Numbered from the stretch's first letter, positions 18,803 through 28,899 are shown. The stretch is 64,000 bases of DNA from Schnuerera sp. xch1 (GCF_019931165.1 NZ_JAIOUP010000002.1:62001-126000), one strand, 5' to 3'. A program made the numbers and translations. The notes: generated from the letters alone by a model not told the origin.

Positions 18803-20209
18803 TTAATTATATATAGTCTTAATTTCTAAAAACTCTTCAAACCCCTCAACTCCACCTTCTCTACCTATTCCTGAGTGTTTATATCCACCAAATGGAGCAT
18901 CCAAATCCCATTCTCCTTCATTTACGTATATAGAACCTGTCCTTATCTTTCTTGCTACTTCATTTGCTTTGTCTTCAGGGCCAAATACAGCACCAGCCAA
19001 TCCATATATACTATCATTAGCAATCTCTATAGATTCTTCTTCTGTAGAATATGGAATAACAACTAATACTGGCCCAAATATTTCTTCCTGTGCAATAACC
19101 ATATCATTTGAAACATTTGTAAAGACCACTGGCCCTACATAATACCCATTATCATCATTATCAGGAATTTCTCCAACTAACATTTCTGCACCTTCCTCTA
19201 AACCTGTTTCTATATATCTTTTTACTTTATCAAATTGTTTTTTAGATGCCAAAGGTCCTACATCTACACTTTTATCTGATGGATCTCCAAATTTATAGTT
19301 TTTAGTCTCTTCAACTATTAATTTTTCTACTTCTTTTAGATCATCTTTTGGTACTAATAACCTTGTATATGCATTACATGTTTGTCCTGTATTTAGATAT
19401 ACCGTATCCAATGTAGATTTAACTGCCAGTTTGTAATCCCCACCTTTCAATATTATTGTTGCAGATTTACCGCCTAATTCCAATACTACTTTTTTAATGC
19501 TTTGAGCTGCTAGTTTAGACACTTCTCTTCCGCCTGTTGTAGAACCTGTAAATGATATCATGTCTACATCTTCGTGCGATGCTAATGCATTACCTACTTC
19601 TCCACCTTTCCCTGATACTAAATTAAATACTCCTTTTGGAAATCCTGCTTTATCTACTATATCTGATAATATATATGCTGTTAATGGTGTAGTTTGGCTT
19701 GGTTTTAAAATTACACAATTACCTGCTAATATTGCTGGTATAACCTTTTTTACTATTTGCTCTAATGGGAAATTCCATGGTGTTAAACATCCAATCACCC
19801 CTACTGGTTCTCTTCTTACTACAGATTTACTTAATTTTTTTTCAAAATTATATTCCTTAGCTATCTTTATATAGTTTTCTGCTTCCATAACAAAGTCCTT
19901 AATATGAGTTTCTTTTGAAAATTTATAACCACAGCCTAATTCTTTTACTACTGTTTCTGCCATATATTCTATATTGTTCTTTAATCCATCTACTACCTTT
20001 TGCATAATAGCTATTCTTTCTTCTAGAGAAGAAAATTGCCAAGTAACAAAAGCATCTTTAGCTGCTTTTACTGCTTTATCAACATCCTCTTTGTTCCCTC
20101 TTGGAACCCTTGCTATTATAGTTTTATTAGCTGGGTTTTCAACTTCTATAAACTCTCCACTCGTACTATCAATCCATTCTCCATTAATATAAATTTTATT
20201 AAAATCCAT
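18803..20209 (-). CDS. NAD(P)-dependent aldehyde dehydrogenase
   Basis: A 468-residue ALDH-superfamily enzyme that oxidises an aldehyde to the acid. Visible signatures are TPWNFP in the cofactor-binding half, LELGGKSA with the general-base Glu at about residue 245, and GQTCNAYTR with the nucleophilic Cys at about residue 278. EIFGPV and the C-terminal PFGGYKHSGIGREGG are also present. The substrate is not predictable from sequence. It is the last gene of the catabolic block; oxidation of a semialdehyde from the neighbouring pathway is possible but inferred. The ATG follows GAGGGTAAAA. It has its own terminator. Confidence 0.9.
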   Translation of the reverse strand: MDFNKIYINGEWIDSTSGEFIEVENPANKTIIARVPRGNKEDVDKAVKAAKDAFVTWQFSSLEERIAIMQKVVDGLKNNIEYMAETVVKELGCGYKFSKETHIKDFVMEAENYIKIAKEYNFEKKLSKSVVRREPVGVIGCLTPWNFPLEQIVKKVIPAILAGNCVILKPSQTTPLTAYILSDIVDKAGFPKGVFNLVSGKGGEVGNALASHEDVDMISFTGSTTGGREVSKLAAQSIKKVVLELGGKSATIILKGGDYKLAVKSTLDTVYLNTGQTCNAYTRLLVPKDDLKEVEKLIVEETKNYKFGDPSDKSVDVGPLASKKQFDKVKRYIETGLEEGAEMLVGEIPDNDDNGYYVGPVVFTNVSNDMVIAQEEIFGPVLVVIPYSTEEESIEIANDSIYGLAGAVFGPEDKANEVARKIRTGSIYVNEGEWDLDAPFGGYKHSGIGREGGVEGFEEFLEIKTIYN

Positions 20210-20331
20210 TTTTACCCTCCTATTTTTTATAATATTTTCACTATATAATTAAATTTACTTTCCTTCTGCTGATACTATTCTAGATATTTAGCTTCTACTT
20301 CCTCTATTTCTTCCATAGGTTACTTAACATC

Positions 20332-21159
20332 TTATAATAAATCAATACTTTTAATTGAATTGACATCTTTAAAATCCTGATTTTCCCCTACCATTGACCA
20401 AATAATATCGTATCTTTTAGTTCCTACTGCGCTGTGAATCGACCAGCTAGGAGAAATAACTGCTTGTTCGTTTTTTACGATAATGTGTCTTGTTTCATTA
20501 GGCTCTCCCATTACGTGAAATGCAATATGGTCTTCACACATATTACAATATAGGTATACCTCTGTTCTTCTACTATGTATATGACAAGGCATTGTATTCC
20601 AAAGATTATTGGGCTCAAGTACTGTAACTCCCATTACTAATTGACAACTTTGACACATAGTAGGATAAATGTATTTATAGATTTTTCTTTCATTTAATTG
20701 AGCAGGATGACCTTGAAACTCAGGTTTGACATTTGATGCGTCTATTTTTACAGTAGGATATTTTTTATGTGCTGGTGCATTATTTATATAAAATTTAGCA
20801 GGTTTTTCAGAATTTAAACTTTTAAATATTATTGTATTTGATCCTTTTCCTATATATAGACCATCATTATAACCTAATTCTATAGCTTGTTCATCTATAA
20901 CAGCTATACCTGAGCCCCCTATATTTATAATTCCTAGTTCCCTATTATCTAATATAGAATCATGTCCTAAACTTTTCTTATCAATTACACATTGGTTTTC
21001 TTTAGGACATGCACTTCCTATTATAAGCCTATCCTCATGGCTATAAACTAATTTTAGCTTGTTTTCCTCAAATAAATCATCTATGAGAAAATTTTCTCTC
21101 AATCTCTCAGTATCATAGCGTTTTATATCTGTGGGATTTGTACTATAGTATGTTTTCAT
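20332..21159 (-). CDS. kduI: 5-keto-4-deoxyuronate isomerase (KduI)
   Basis: A KduI-type cupin of about 275 residues that interconverts 5-dehydro-4-deoxy-D-glucuronate and 2,5-diketo-3-deoxygluconate in pectin/alginate/glycosaminoglycan breakdown. It opens KTYYSTNPTDIKRYDTERLR, typical of the family. The zinc-binding cluster is visible as CHIHSRRTEVYLYC with a downstream His. A longer frame reaches 21231, but the ATG at 21159 follows GGGAGGTTGTT and gives the normal length. No kduD, kdgK or lyase gene is nearby, so its role in this locus is unclear. Confidence 0.88.
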   Translation of the reverse strand: MKTYYSTNPTDIKRYDTERLRENFLIDDLFEENKLKLVYSHEDRLIIGSACPKENQCVIDKKSLGHDSILDNRELGIINIGGSGIAVIDEQAIELGYNDGLYIGKGSNTIIFKSLNSEKPAKFYINNAPAHKKYPTVKIDASNVKPEFQGHPAQLNERKIYKYIYPTMCQSCQLVMGVTVLEPNNLWNTMPCHIHSRRTEVYLYCNMCEDHIAFHVMGEPNETRHIIVKNEQAVISPSWSIHSAVGTKRYDIIWSMVGENQDFKDVNSIKSIDLL

Positions 21160-21250
21160 AACAACCTCCCAGCTTTGATAATGTAATATGGCCATTATTA
21201 TATACCAGTATATTTTATACATAATATCCAAAACCTGCTATTGTATAGTC

Positions 21251-21275
21251 TGAAAAGCGGAGAAAATTCTCCGCT
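21251..21275 (-). terminator. Terminator between SHMT-like gene and kduI
   Basis: AGCGGAGAA/TTCTCCGCT, a 9-bp perfect stem followed by TTTTC on the minus strand, just past the SHMT-like stop. It suggests kduI is at least partly a separate unit. Confidence 0.7.
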
Positions 21276-21298
21276 ATATTAATCATATGTTAACTAAA

Positions 21299-22522
21299 TC
21301 AAAATGCATATTTTAGTTCCTGGTATTTTGCAACAAAAGCTTCAACATCTTTCGATATCACATCTACATCTTCGTTGTCTATTAAAACTCTCCTAAATAG
21401 TTCTGCTATATAATCCATATCCTCTTCTGTCATTCCTCTTCTTGTAACTTCAGGAGTTCCTACCCTGATTTGAGGACTTGCTCCTGAGAAGTCATCAGAA
21501 CATAGTATCTTTGCCCTTTCTAAAAGCTTACCTGGCATTTGACTGCAGTATTCTCCTACATCTACCAGAATTAAGTGTGTTTCGGTATATCCTCTATCAG
21601 CTCCTAAAACGTTGAACCCCCTTTTAGTCATAGCCTTTGCTAAAGCTTTAGAGTTTTTAATTATTTGAACTCCGTATTCATGTCCATATTCTTTCATTTC
21701 CAATAAGGATGCTGCAAATGCTGGAATTCTGTTTAGATGATGGCTTGTTACTAATGAAGGTGACAATGTATTTCCAATCTTTTCAATGAGGTCTTTTCTG
21801 TTGGATACTATGAATCCACCTTGAGGACCTGGAAAAGATTTATGTGTACTTCCAAACATTATATCAGCACCTTCATTTAAAGGATTTGGAAATACTTTTC
21901 CTGCTATAAGGCCTGTTACATGAGATGCATCATAAGCCAATATTATTCCATACTCATCTGCTATTTGTCTAAGTTCTCTCACTGGCTCTGGGAATAGGGT
22001 ACCTGAACCTCCAAATATTATTAATTTTGGTTTTAGCTCTTTCGCCATCTTCTTTAATGCTTCAGCATCTACAGCTCTATCCTGATCAAACTTCATATAT
22101 TCTACCTTTATAGTTTCTCCAAATTGAGATACTTGTCTCATTGGGCCTACTAGGCCATGACCCCAGTCTTCAAGGCTAACTTCTATTACTAATTCATGAG
22201 GTTCAAGAATCCCTAAAACTACAGCCATACCTGCCATATGTCCACTAATTGGTCTGAGGTCAGCGTATTTACCTCCAAATACATCCTTAGCCAATTTCTG
22301 TGTGTTCATCTCTATTTCATGTATATATTTATTTCCTGTATATTCCCTATCTGATGGATCCTCAGTAGTATAGCATCCATATCTATTACCTAAATCACTA
22401 GATAAGTAGCTCCTTACTATTTCACTTGAATAGTTTTCTGAAGCTATTAAGTTTAAACATCCTTTTCTGTATTCCGTATGCTTTTTTAGTAAATTGTCAA
22501 TATCTTTTATTGTTTTAAACAT
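21299..22522 (-). CDS. Serine hydroxymethyltransferase-like PLP enzyme
   Basis: A 407-residue fold-type I PLP enzyme related to GlyA. It has LNLIASENYSS near the N terminus and YDASHVTGLIAG with the PLP-contacting Asp/His. The Schiff-base lysine is in STHKSFPGPQGG at about residue 228; ordinary GlyA usually reads TTTHKTLRGPRGG. The differences around the active site suggest a specialised paralogue acting on a related amino acid (aldol or retro-aldol cleavage) rather than the housekeeping enzyme. It sits in the operon with the ThiS-like and AOR genes. GGGAGGGTTATTATA precedes the ATG. Confidence 0.8.
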   Translation of the reverse strand: MFKTIKDIDNLLKKHTEYRKGCLNLIASENYSSEIVRSYLSSDLGNRYGCYTTEDPSDREYTGNKYIHEIEMNTQKLAKDVFGGKYADLRPISGHMAGMAVVLGILEPHELVIEVSLEDWGHGLVGPMRQVSQFGETIKVEYMKFDQDRAVDAEALKKMAKELKPKLIIFGGSGTLFPEPVRELRQIADEYGIILAYDASHVTGLIAGKVFPNPLNEGADIMFGSTHKSFPGPQGGFIVSNRKDLIEKIGNTLSPSLVTSHHLNRIPAFAASLLEMKEYGHEYGVQIIKNSKALAKAMTKRGFNVLGADRGYTETHLILVDVGEYCSQMPGKLLERAKILCSDDFSGASPQIRVGTPEVTRRGMTEEDMDYIAELFRRVLIDNEDVDVISKDVEAFVAKYQELKYAF

Positions 22523-22596
22523 TATAATAACCCTCCCTGATGTTAATATATTACTATGTTAAATATAAATAAGTATATTAGTCATTAGAAAGAGGT

Positions 22597-22794
22597 TCAA
22601 CCTCCTCCTAACGGTCTAATTATCTTGATTTCATCTTCTTCATTTATAATATAAGTTGAGTATTCCTTCTCAAGAAGCTGCTTGTTATTAACCCATACTC
22701 CTACCCAGTTGTTGTATCTTTCCATATACAATAAATCCTCTATTGTTGTATTTTCTTTAACTATTTTGGGTTTACCATTGACTATTACATTCAT
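22597..22794 (-). CDS. ThiS/MoaD-like sulfur carrier
   Basis: A 65-residue ubiquitin-fold protein that ends in LGGG, supplying the C-terminal diglycine that ThiS/MoaD proteins carry as thiocarboxylate. It lies 26 bp downstream of the aldehyde:ferredoxin oxidoreductase gene. In many anaerobes a MoaD-like protein accompanies AOR and supplies sulfur for the tungsto- or molybdopterin cofactor. A thiamine role is less likely because no thi genes are nearby. AAAGGGGAATGTCCT precedes the ATG. Confidence 0.8.
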   Translation of the reverse strand: MNVIVNGKPKIVKENTTIEDLLYMERYNNWVGVWVNNKQLLEKEYSTYIINEEDEIKIIRPLGGG

Positions 22795-22820
22795 AGGACA
22801 TTCCCCTTTAAAATAGAATT

Positions 22821-24716
22821 TTATTTAATCAGCCAACCTAAGGATAACTTCTTTAAAATAGATTCTGTAGGATTTCCTGTATCTTTACCCCATCCTGCAA
22901 AAATATAGTATAGTTCTTTAGCTTCATTAAACTTCTCTTCATTTAACTGGATACCTTCTGATGGTCCATCAGGCATTTTTTCAAATATCCTTTTAGGCAA
23001 TTTATCATCTTCTTTAGTAAATCCTGCCCTAGCATTAAAATATCTCATCATATTAATGCGACGTTCTCCTATTCGCATTAATTCAAATAAAGATGTATTC
23101 CATCCTAATCCAAGCTTACATAATTCAAGTAATTCATCAGGACCACAAAGTTCCCAAGATGGCCCCCATACAAACTGGCATAAATTTAGTGTATCCAATA
23201 TTGAGAAATAACATTGAGTATCAAAGGCAAATCTAACTTTATCATCATCTATAGTAAATGGATCTTTATAAGTCTTATATGTGCCTATTTGCCCTAATCT
23301 TTGTATAGGTTGACTATCTTTTGGTAAATTCAAGAACACATCATGTTCACTTGATTGATGATCGGCACCAAAAGGATTAACTGCATATATAAGCCCTACC
23401 ATAGGTTTATACTGTGGCATATGAGCAGGAAGTTCTTGTCCCTTTACTTCTATTGTAAAACATTCTGTTCCTTTACCTATTATTTGTGCAGCTCTCTTGC
23501 TTCCTTCTGCTAACAAATTACCAATGCCTTCTCTATTAGCAATCTTCTCAATTAACTCTGGAAGAATTTTATCATTTCCGAATTTAAGCTCTAATCCATC
23601 CGTATCTTTTTTAGTCAACATACCCTTTTCGTAGCACTCCATAGCAAAAGCTATTGTAGCACCACAGGAAATTGTATCTATGCCGTACATATTGCAGAGT
23701 TGATTAGCCAAGGAAACTGCCTTTAAATCGTTAATACCGCAATATGACCCAAAAGCTGCAGCAGTTTCATATTCTGGACCACCATATAATGGATTTACTA
23801 TTCCAGGTACTTCAACTACCCTTTTACATCTTACCGCACAACCATAGCAAGTATCTCTTTTCTTTAATATAGTCTCACTCATAGTAGTTCCTGTAATCTC
23901 TGTAGCACCTTCAGGAAAATATCCTGTAGTCCAATTTTTAGTCGGTAAAAATCCTTCATCGCTAAATTCTTCCAAGTCGCCATCAGTACCATGTTCTCCT
24001 AATCCTTCAATGTTTGGATTTTCACTTATCATTTTGACTACTTTCTTTGAAAACTGGCTGAATTTTTCTTTATTATATGGTTTTAAAGCCTTCCCTTTTT
24101 TCACAACTAGTGCTTTTAAGTTTTTAGAACCCATTACAGCACCAGTTCCATTTCTTCCATTGGCTCTGTTACACATATTTATTATCGATGCATATTTTAC
24201 TAAGTTTTCACCGCCTGGACCTATTTGTGCAATTTCTACATTTTTTTCTCCTAATTCTTGCCTAACTATTTTTTCAACTTCTCCAGTTACTTTCCCCCAT
24301 ATGTTCTTTGCATCTTTTAGTTCTACATTATCTCCATCTATATATAGATAAACTGGCTTTTCTGATTTTCCTCTGAATAGTACAGAATCCCAATCATTTG
24401 CTTTAAGGTGCATAGGGAAGAACCCACCTGCTTGACTATCTCCAATAGTGCCTGTAAGTGGACTTTTAGTAGTTACTGTTACTCTACTAGTTCCACTAAT
24501 AGGAAGACCTGTTAATGGAGACACAGAAAATATTAACATATTTTCTGAAGACAAAGGTTCTACTTTTGGATCCATATCTTGAAGAATTAAATATAATCCT
24601 AATGCTGAACCGCCTGGATAAAGTCTATATATGTCTCCAGGAATTGTCCTAATATTTATCTCACTTTTTGTCAAGTCAACATCTAAAATTCTAGCATTAG
24701 AAAATCTATCATACAT
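22821..24716 (-). CDS. Aldehyde:ferredoxin oxidoreductase (AOR family)
   Basis: A 631-residue tungsten- or molybdenum-containing oxidoreductase that oxidises aldehydes to acids with ferredoxin. It has the N-terminal AOR domain (PGGSALGLYL, then SGTSRVTVTTKSPLTG). Cysteine ligands for the [4Fe-4S] cluster are in CYGCAVRCKR at about residue 289, with a fourth in the C-terminal third (LDTLNLCQF). The preferred aldehyde is unknown. It is cotranscribed with the ThiS-like gene and follows the TRAP genes, so a substrate-derived aldehyde from the imported compound is plausible. The ATG at 24716 follows AAGGGGGCGGGAAC. Confidence 0.9.
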   Translation of the reverse strand: MYDRFSNARILDVDLTKSEINIRTIPGDIYRLYPGGSALGLYLILQDMDPKVEPLSSENMLIFSVSPLTGLPISGTSRVTVTTKSPLTGTIGDSQAGGFFPMHLKANDWDSVLFRGKSEKPVYLYIDGDNVELKDAKNIWGKVTGEVEKIVRQELGEKNVEIAQIGPGGENLVKYASIINMCNRANGRNGTGAVMGSKNLKALVVKKGKALKPYNKEKFSQFSKKVVKMISENPNIEGLGEHGTDGDLEEFSDEGFLPTKNWTTGYFPEGATEITGTTMSETILKKRDTCYGCAVRCKRVVEVPGIVNPLYGGPEYETAAAFGSYCGINDLKAVSLANQLCNMYGIDTISCGATIAFAMECYEKGMLTKKDTDGLELKFGNDKILPELIEKIANREGIGNLLAEGSKRAAQIIGKGTECFTIEVKGQELPAHMPQYKPMVGLIYAVNPFGADHQSSEHDVFLNLPKDSQPIQRLGQIGTYKTYKDPFTIDDDKVRFAFDTQCYFSILDTLNLCQFVWGPSWELCGPDELLELCKLGLGWNTSLFELMRIGERRINMMRYFNARAGFTKEDDKLPKRIFEKMPDGPSEGIQLNEEKFNEAKELYYIFAGWGKDTGNPTESILKKLSLGWLIK

Positions 24717-24756
24717 GTTCCCGCCCCCTTATAATAATTAATTTCATTTATTACTC

Positions 24757-25815
24757 TTATTCTTTTTTATCTTCTAATTTACCTATTTCTTCTATAAGAG
24801 TATTTAATATAACTTCTCCATCTTCTCCAACCATTTGTACGTATTTATCATAAGCTGATTGGCTAGCTTCTCTAAACATTTCTCTTTCTTCATCAGTTAA
24901 AGTAACTACCTCTATATCACTTACCTCTTGTATCATTTCTAAAGCTCTTCCATTTAATTCTTCCTGTATCTCAAAAGAATAATCTTGCACTTCATCTGCT
25001 GTTTCTAAAATCATCTGTTGATATTCCTCAGGTAAACCATTGAAGAAATCTGGATTTATACATGTACAAGTCATATATAAATTTGAACTTGCTAAAGTTA
25101 AATAATCTTGTACCTCATAAAACTTCATCTCTTCAATAGCTGAAATTGGATTTTCCTGACCTTCTATCATATTTAGCTGCAATCCACTATATACCTCCAT
25201 ATATGGGACTGGTGTAGGATTAGCTCCATAGGCCTCATAAGATGCTACAGTTATTGGAGAAGGCATAACTCTAAACTTAACTCCATTCCATTTATCTGGT
25301 GTATTAACTGGCCTATTAGTAGTCCATTCCATAGTTCCCTCTGTCCAATAAGATAAAACTTGTATGCTTTTTTCCATATATTTTCCTGATAACATCTCAT
25401 TTAAAGCTTCACTTTCCTTAAATATCTTTTGATTTATTTCCATATCATTTGAAAATAGAAAATGTAAAGATAATAATTGATTTTCCGGAACGAGCGTTCC
25501 TGTATTCCCAGGTGAAACTATAGCGAATTCTATACCACCATTTTGCAACAACTCAGCTTGCTGAGTAGCATCTCCTATTTGTCCGACAGGGTATATATCT
25601 ACTTTGATTTTTCCATTTGATTTTTCTTCTAGGGTTTCAACGAATTTTTTTACATAAACATCTTGAATACTTCCATTGTTTTCTTCATGTGCAAATCTCC
25701 AGTGATAAATCACCTCTTCATTTCCATCAGAGGTTACAGTTTCTTCCTCACTACATCCTGCTAAAAGTGTTATTATTAACATTAAGGATACTACACTCAG
25801 AATGATTCTTTTCAT
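24757..25815 (-). CDS. TRAP transporter solute-binding lipoprotein (DctP family)
   Basis: A 352-residue extracytoplasmic solute receptor. A lipoprotein signal with lipobox LLAGC (Cys21) anchors it to the membrane, as expected for a Gram-positive cell. The conserved DctP body includes WRFAHEENN at the start of the mature domain and an RVMPSPI segment in mid-protein with the usual carboxylate-binding Arg. It delivers substrate to the DctQ/DctM pair encoded upstream, with the M20 gene between. Substrates of this class are organic acids, amino acids and the compatible solutes ectoine and hydroxyectoine. GGAGGAGTAAGTA precedes the ATG. Confidence 0.9.
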   Translation of the reverse strand: MKRIILSVVSLMLIITLLAGCSEEETVTSDGNEEVIYHWRFAHEENNGSIQDVYVKKFVETLEEKSNGKIKVDIYPVGQIGDATQQAELLQNGGIEFAIVSPGNTGTLVPENQLLSLHFLFSNDMEINQKIFKESEALNEMLSGKYMEKSIQVLSYWTEGTMEWTTNRPVNTPDKWNGVKFRVMPSPITVASYEAYGANPTPVPYMEVYSGLQLNMIEGQENPISAIEEMKFYEVQDYLTLASSNLYMTCTCINPDFFNGLPEEYQQMILETADEVQDYSFEIQEELNGRALEMIQEVSDIEVVTLTDEEREMFREASQSAYDKYVQMVGEDGEVILNTLIEEIGKLEDKKE

Positions 25816-25828
25816 TACTTACTCCTCC

Positions 25829-27013
25829 TTAATTTTGACTATTTAGGAAATTTAAGGCCGTTCTTATATGCATCTCTACACCATATTTTAAAGTATCTTC
25901 ATCAATATTAAACAGTGAATGATGATGAGGATAATGAGTACCTTTTTCCTTATTACCGTTTCCTATAAAATAAAAAGCACTAGGTACCCTTTGAGAAAAC
26001 TCTGCAAAATCCTCTCCTGCCATAGATCTATAATCTACAAAATTATCTTCTACTCCGAAAGTTTCATAAGCCGCCTTTTTAACATAGTTAACCATGTTAG
26101 AGTTGTTAAGAAGTGAAGGGTTACTAGGAAAATATTTTAATTCATATTTTACATTCATTGCTTCACATATTCCCCTTATAACTCTTTCAAACTTATCTAT
26201 CAAAAGCTTCTTTTCTCTTTTTTCATCATCAAATAAGAATCTTATAGTTCCTCCCATTTCCACTTTATCAGCTATTATATTACGTCCAGTTCCACCGTGT
26301 ACCTTACCTATCATAATAGTTATGGGATACAGTGGATTGATCTCTCTTGTTTGAATAGATTGTACAGACTGAATTATATTGGTTGACGCTAAAATAGGAT
26401 CAATTGCTTCATGCGGGGAACCTGTATGCCCACTTCTACCATAAATAGTCAATTCAAACTCCTCTAATGCAGCCATTACTGCACCTAGGTTTAAACCTAT
26501 TTCTCCACTCTTCAAGGGAGTCCAAAGGTGAGCAGCAAAAGCACCATCAACTTTTGGGTCCTCAAGTATTCCTTTATTTATCATATCTAGAGCCCCTGCT
26601 TCCTCCTCATTTGGTTGAAATATGAATTTTATATTTCCTTTTATTTTATCCTTATGGTTTACTAATACTTTTGCTGCTACAAGCAACATAGCAATATGTC
26701 CATCGTGACCACATGCGTGCATTACCCCTTTATTGACAGAAGCATATGATAAACCAGTTTCCTCAGTTACAGGTAAAGCATCTATATCCGCTCTAAGTGC
26801 TACAGTTTTCCCTGGATTTTTCCCCCTTAAGAGTCCAACAACTCCGGTTTTCACTACCTTCTTTACTTCCAATCCTAAATTCTCTAAATAATCATATATT
26901 ATCTGTGATGTTCTATACTCTTCATATCCTAATTCGGGATGCATGTGAAAATCTCTTCTCAATTCTATAACTTCATCTTCAAGTGAGATTACTTCCCTAG
27001 ATATATCGTCCAT
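25829..27013 (-). CDS. M20 amidohydrolase / N-acyl-amino-acid deacylase
   Basis: A 394-residue zinc amidohydrolase of the M20D group. Metal-ligand motifs are HACGHDGH at about residues 100-107, PNEEEAG with the catalytic Glu at about residue 135, the dimerisation-domain SGRSGHTGSPHEA-type segment, and a final HHHSLFNIDED. Relatives deacetylate N-acetyl amino acids, hippurate or N-acetyl-diaminobutyrate. It sits inside the TRAP operon between the DctM and DctP genes. It is therefore a candidate for hydrolysing the acylated product of the M24 enzyme; this is inferred from position. Confidence 0.88.
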   Translation of the reverse strand: MDDISREVISLEDEVIELRRDFHMHPELGYEEYRTSQIIYDYLENLGLEVKKVVKTGVVGLLRGKNPGKTVALRADIDALPVTEETGLSYASVNKGVMHACGHDGHIAMLLVAAKVLVNHKDKIKGNIKFIFQPNEEEAGALDMINKGILEDPKVDGAFAAHLWTPLKSGEIGLNLGAVMAALEEFELTIYGRSGHTGSPHEAIDPILASTNIIQSVQSIQTREINPLYPITIMIGKVHGGTGRNIIADKVEMGGTIRFLFDDEKREKKLLIDKFERVIRGICEAMNVKYELKYFPSNPSLLNNSNMVNYVKKAAYETFGVEDNFVDYRSMAGEDFAEFSQRVPSAFYFIGNGNKEKGTHYPHHHSLFNIDEDTLKYGVEMHIRTALNFLNSQN

Positions 27014-27032
27014 AAATACTAGCCCTCCAATC

Positions 27033-28307
27033 TTATGAAATTAAAAATGTTGATATTTGTGGAAATGCAATAATCAATACTGTTACTACTAACAAAATTA
27101 CCAAATATATTGGAATCTTTCTTACAACTTTAGCATATGGCTGTTCAAAAACTGCACTTGCAGTAAATATATTACATCCAAATGGTGGACTAACTGATGC
27201 TATAGCTGCTTGTAACACAATCAATATACCTAACTGAATTGGATCTACCCCTGCTGCAACTGCTGGTGCATAAAAAATAGGTGTTAATATTACAATTGCA
27301 ACTAATGAATCTACAAACATTCCAGCTACGAAGAAAAATATTGTTGTAGTGATAAGTACCCTTAAAGCACTAGGATTTGTTCCCAAAACTAACTCTGCAA
27401 TAAACTGTGGTAACCTAGCATATGATATAACCCATGATAATAAAGCACCTGCTGCTACTAATACGAATACAGCTGTTGTAACAACACCTGATGAAAGTGC
27501 AATATCCTTAAAATCTTTAAATTTTACTGATTTAAATAAAAACACTTCACATATTATCGCATATAATACAGATATTGCCGCTGCTTCTGTAGGGCTAAAT
27601 AATCCTAAAAATATTCCAACAAATATAATAATCGGGAAACCTAATGGAGCCAACCCATTTTTAAATGCTGATTTAATCTCCTTTAATGTTGCTTTTTTTG
27701 TTCTTGGAGTATCATTTTTCTTTGCTAGAAAATAACTATATACTGAAAATAAAAATAGCATAATCAATCCTGGTACGACACCTGATATAAATAAATCAGC
27801 AACAGATGTACCAGTTACAACACAATACATTATCATAGAAATACTCGGTGGAATCAATAATGCTATTATAGAAGAAGATTCTATCAATGCTAGTGAATCT
27901 TCATTTTTATAACCAGATTCATCTAATCTCCCGTACATCGGCCTTCCTATAGCTACTAATGTGGCTTGAGTAGAACCTGATATAGCTCCAAAGAATGTAC
28001 AAGCTGCAACAGTAGTTATAGCTAATCCTCCACGAATATGACCAACAAATACTTCTACTAAGTCTAATAATCTGCCCGAAATTTGTCCTGATGACATAAT
28101 GTCCGCAGCAAATATAAACAATGGGACAGCTAACAATACTTGTGTTGAAACTCCTGCAATAAGCTGCTGAATTATTAAATACGGTTCAACATTTGGGAAA
28201 AATGTCATTAATACAATTAAAGGTGGCACTATTAATGCTAGATACATAGGAAAATTAAGTGCAAACATCACAACCATTATTACTCCTAAAACGACAAGCA
28301 TTTCCAT
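27033..28307 (-). CDS. TRAP transporter large permease (DctM family)
   Basis: A 424-residue membrane protein with about twelve hydrophobic segments in the DctM/IT-superfamily pattern, including PLFIFAADIMSSG in the N-terminal half. It forms the sodium-coupled transport channel with the small DctQ subunit, whose gene ends three bases upstream, and receives substrate from the DctP lipoprotein. AGGGAGGGTTAAAGT precedes the ATG. Confidence 0.92.
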   Translation of the reverse strand: MEMLVVLGVIMVVMFALNFPMYLALIVPPLIVLMTFFPNVEPYLIIQQLIAGVSTQVLLAVPLFIFAADIMSSGQISGRLLDLVEVFVGHIRGGLAITTVAACTFFGAISGSTQATLVAIGRPMYGRLDESGYKNEDSLALIESSSIIALLIPPSISMIMYCVVTGTSVADLFISGVVPGLIMLFLFSVYSYFLAKKNDTPRTKKATLKEIKSAFKNGLAPLGFPIIIFVGIFLGLFSPTEAAAISVLYAIICEVFLFKSVKFKDFKDIALSSGVVTTAVFVLVAAGALLSWVISYARLPQFIAELVLGTNPSALRVLITTTIFFFVAGMFVDSLVAIVILTPIFYAPAVAAGVDPIQLGILIVLQAAIASVSPPFGCNIFTASAVFEQPYAKVVRKIPIYLVILLVVTVLIIAFPQISTFLIS

Positions 28308-28310
28308 ACT

Positions 28311-28880
28311 TTAACCCTCCCTTTCCTGAATGCTACTTCCATCATCAACTTCACTAGTTTTATCAATGTTAACTTCACTAGATAAATACACATCATCTTC
28401 ATTTTTAATATTCATTATAAATATCCTAAGGTACTCTATTGTTCCAAAGAAGAATCCAATCGTAACAGATATATAAAACCAAAACATAGGTATATTTAAC
28501 GCTGGGCTTGTCCTCCCAAAATTAAATACCGACATTATATACTGTAACGATAATATTCCCAATACTGCTGTAATGATAGTTGATAAACCGCTTATTAAAA
28601 TCATCATTTTTCTTTTATTCTTTTTATTAACAGCATCAAAAATGATAGACATGTTAATATGTTTATTCTTTCTAACACAGAAACCTATACCAAAGAAAGA
28701 TACTATTATCAAAAGAAATTGTCCTAATTCTTCAGAAAAAGTTAAACTATGATTAAAAAAAACTCTCATAATAACACTAACTATCAACAAAATAGCCATA
28801 AGAATTACAGATAAACTTATAACCCACTCTTCAATTTTCTCAACAACATTTTCAACCTTTTTAAACACTACTTTCACCAT
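28311..28880 (-). CDS. TRAP transporter small permease (DctQ family)
   Basis: A 189-residue protein with four hydrophobic segments and the DctQ pattern (SLTFSEELGQFLLI, then VRKNKHINM). It is the small integral-membrane subunit that pairs with DctM. The start is uncertain: the ATG at 28880 is very close to the AAGGG site and a GTG one to four codons later is possible. The last ~25 residues are polar and rich in acidic residues. Confidence 0.9.
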   Translation of the reverse strand: MVKVVFKKVENVVEKIEEWVISLSVILMAILLIVSVIMRVFFNHSLTFSEELGQFLLIIVSFFGIGFCVRKNKHINMSIIFDAVNKKNKRKMMILISGLSTIITAVLGILSLQYIMSVFNFGRTSPALNIPMFWFYISVTIGFFFGTIEYLRIFIMNIKNEDDVYLSSEVNIDKTSEVDDGSSIQEREG

Positions 28881-28899
28881 CCCTTAAGAGTAGTTTTTC

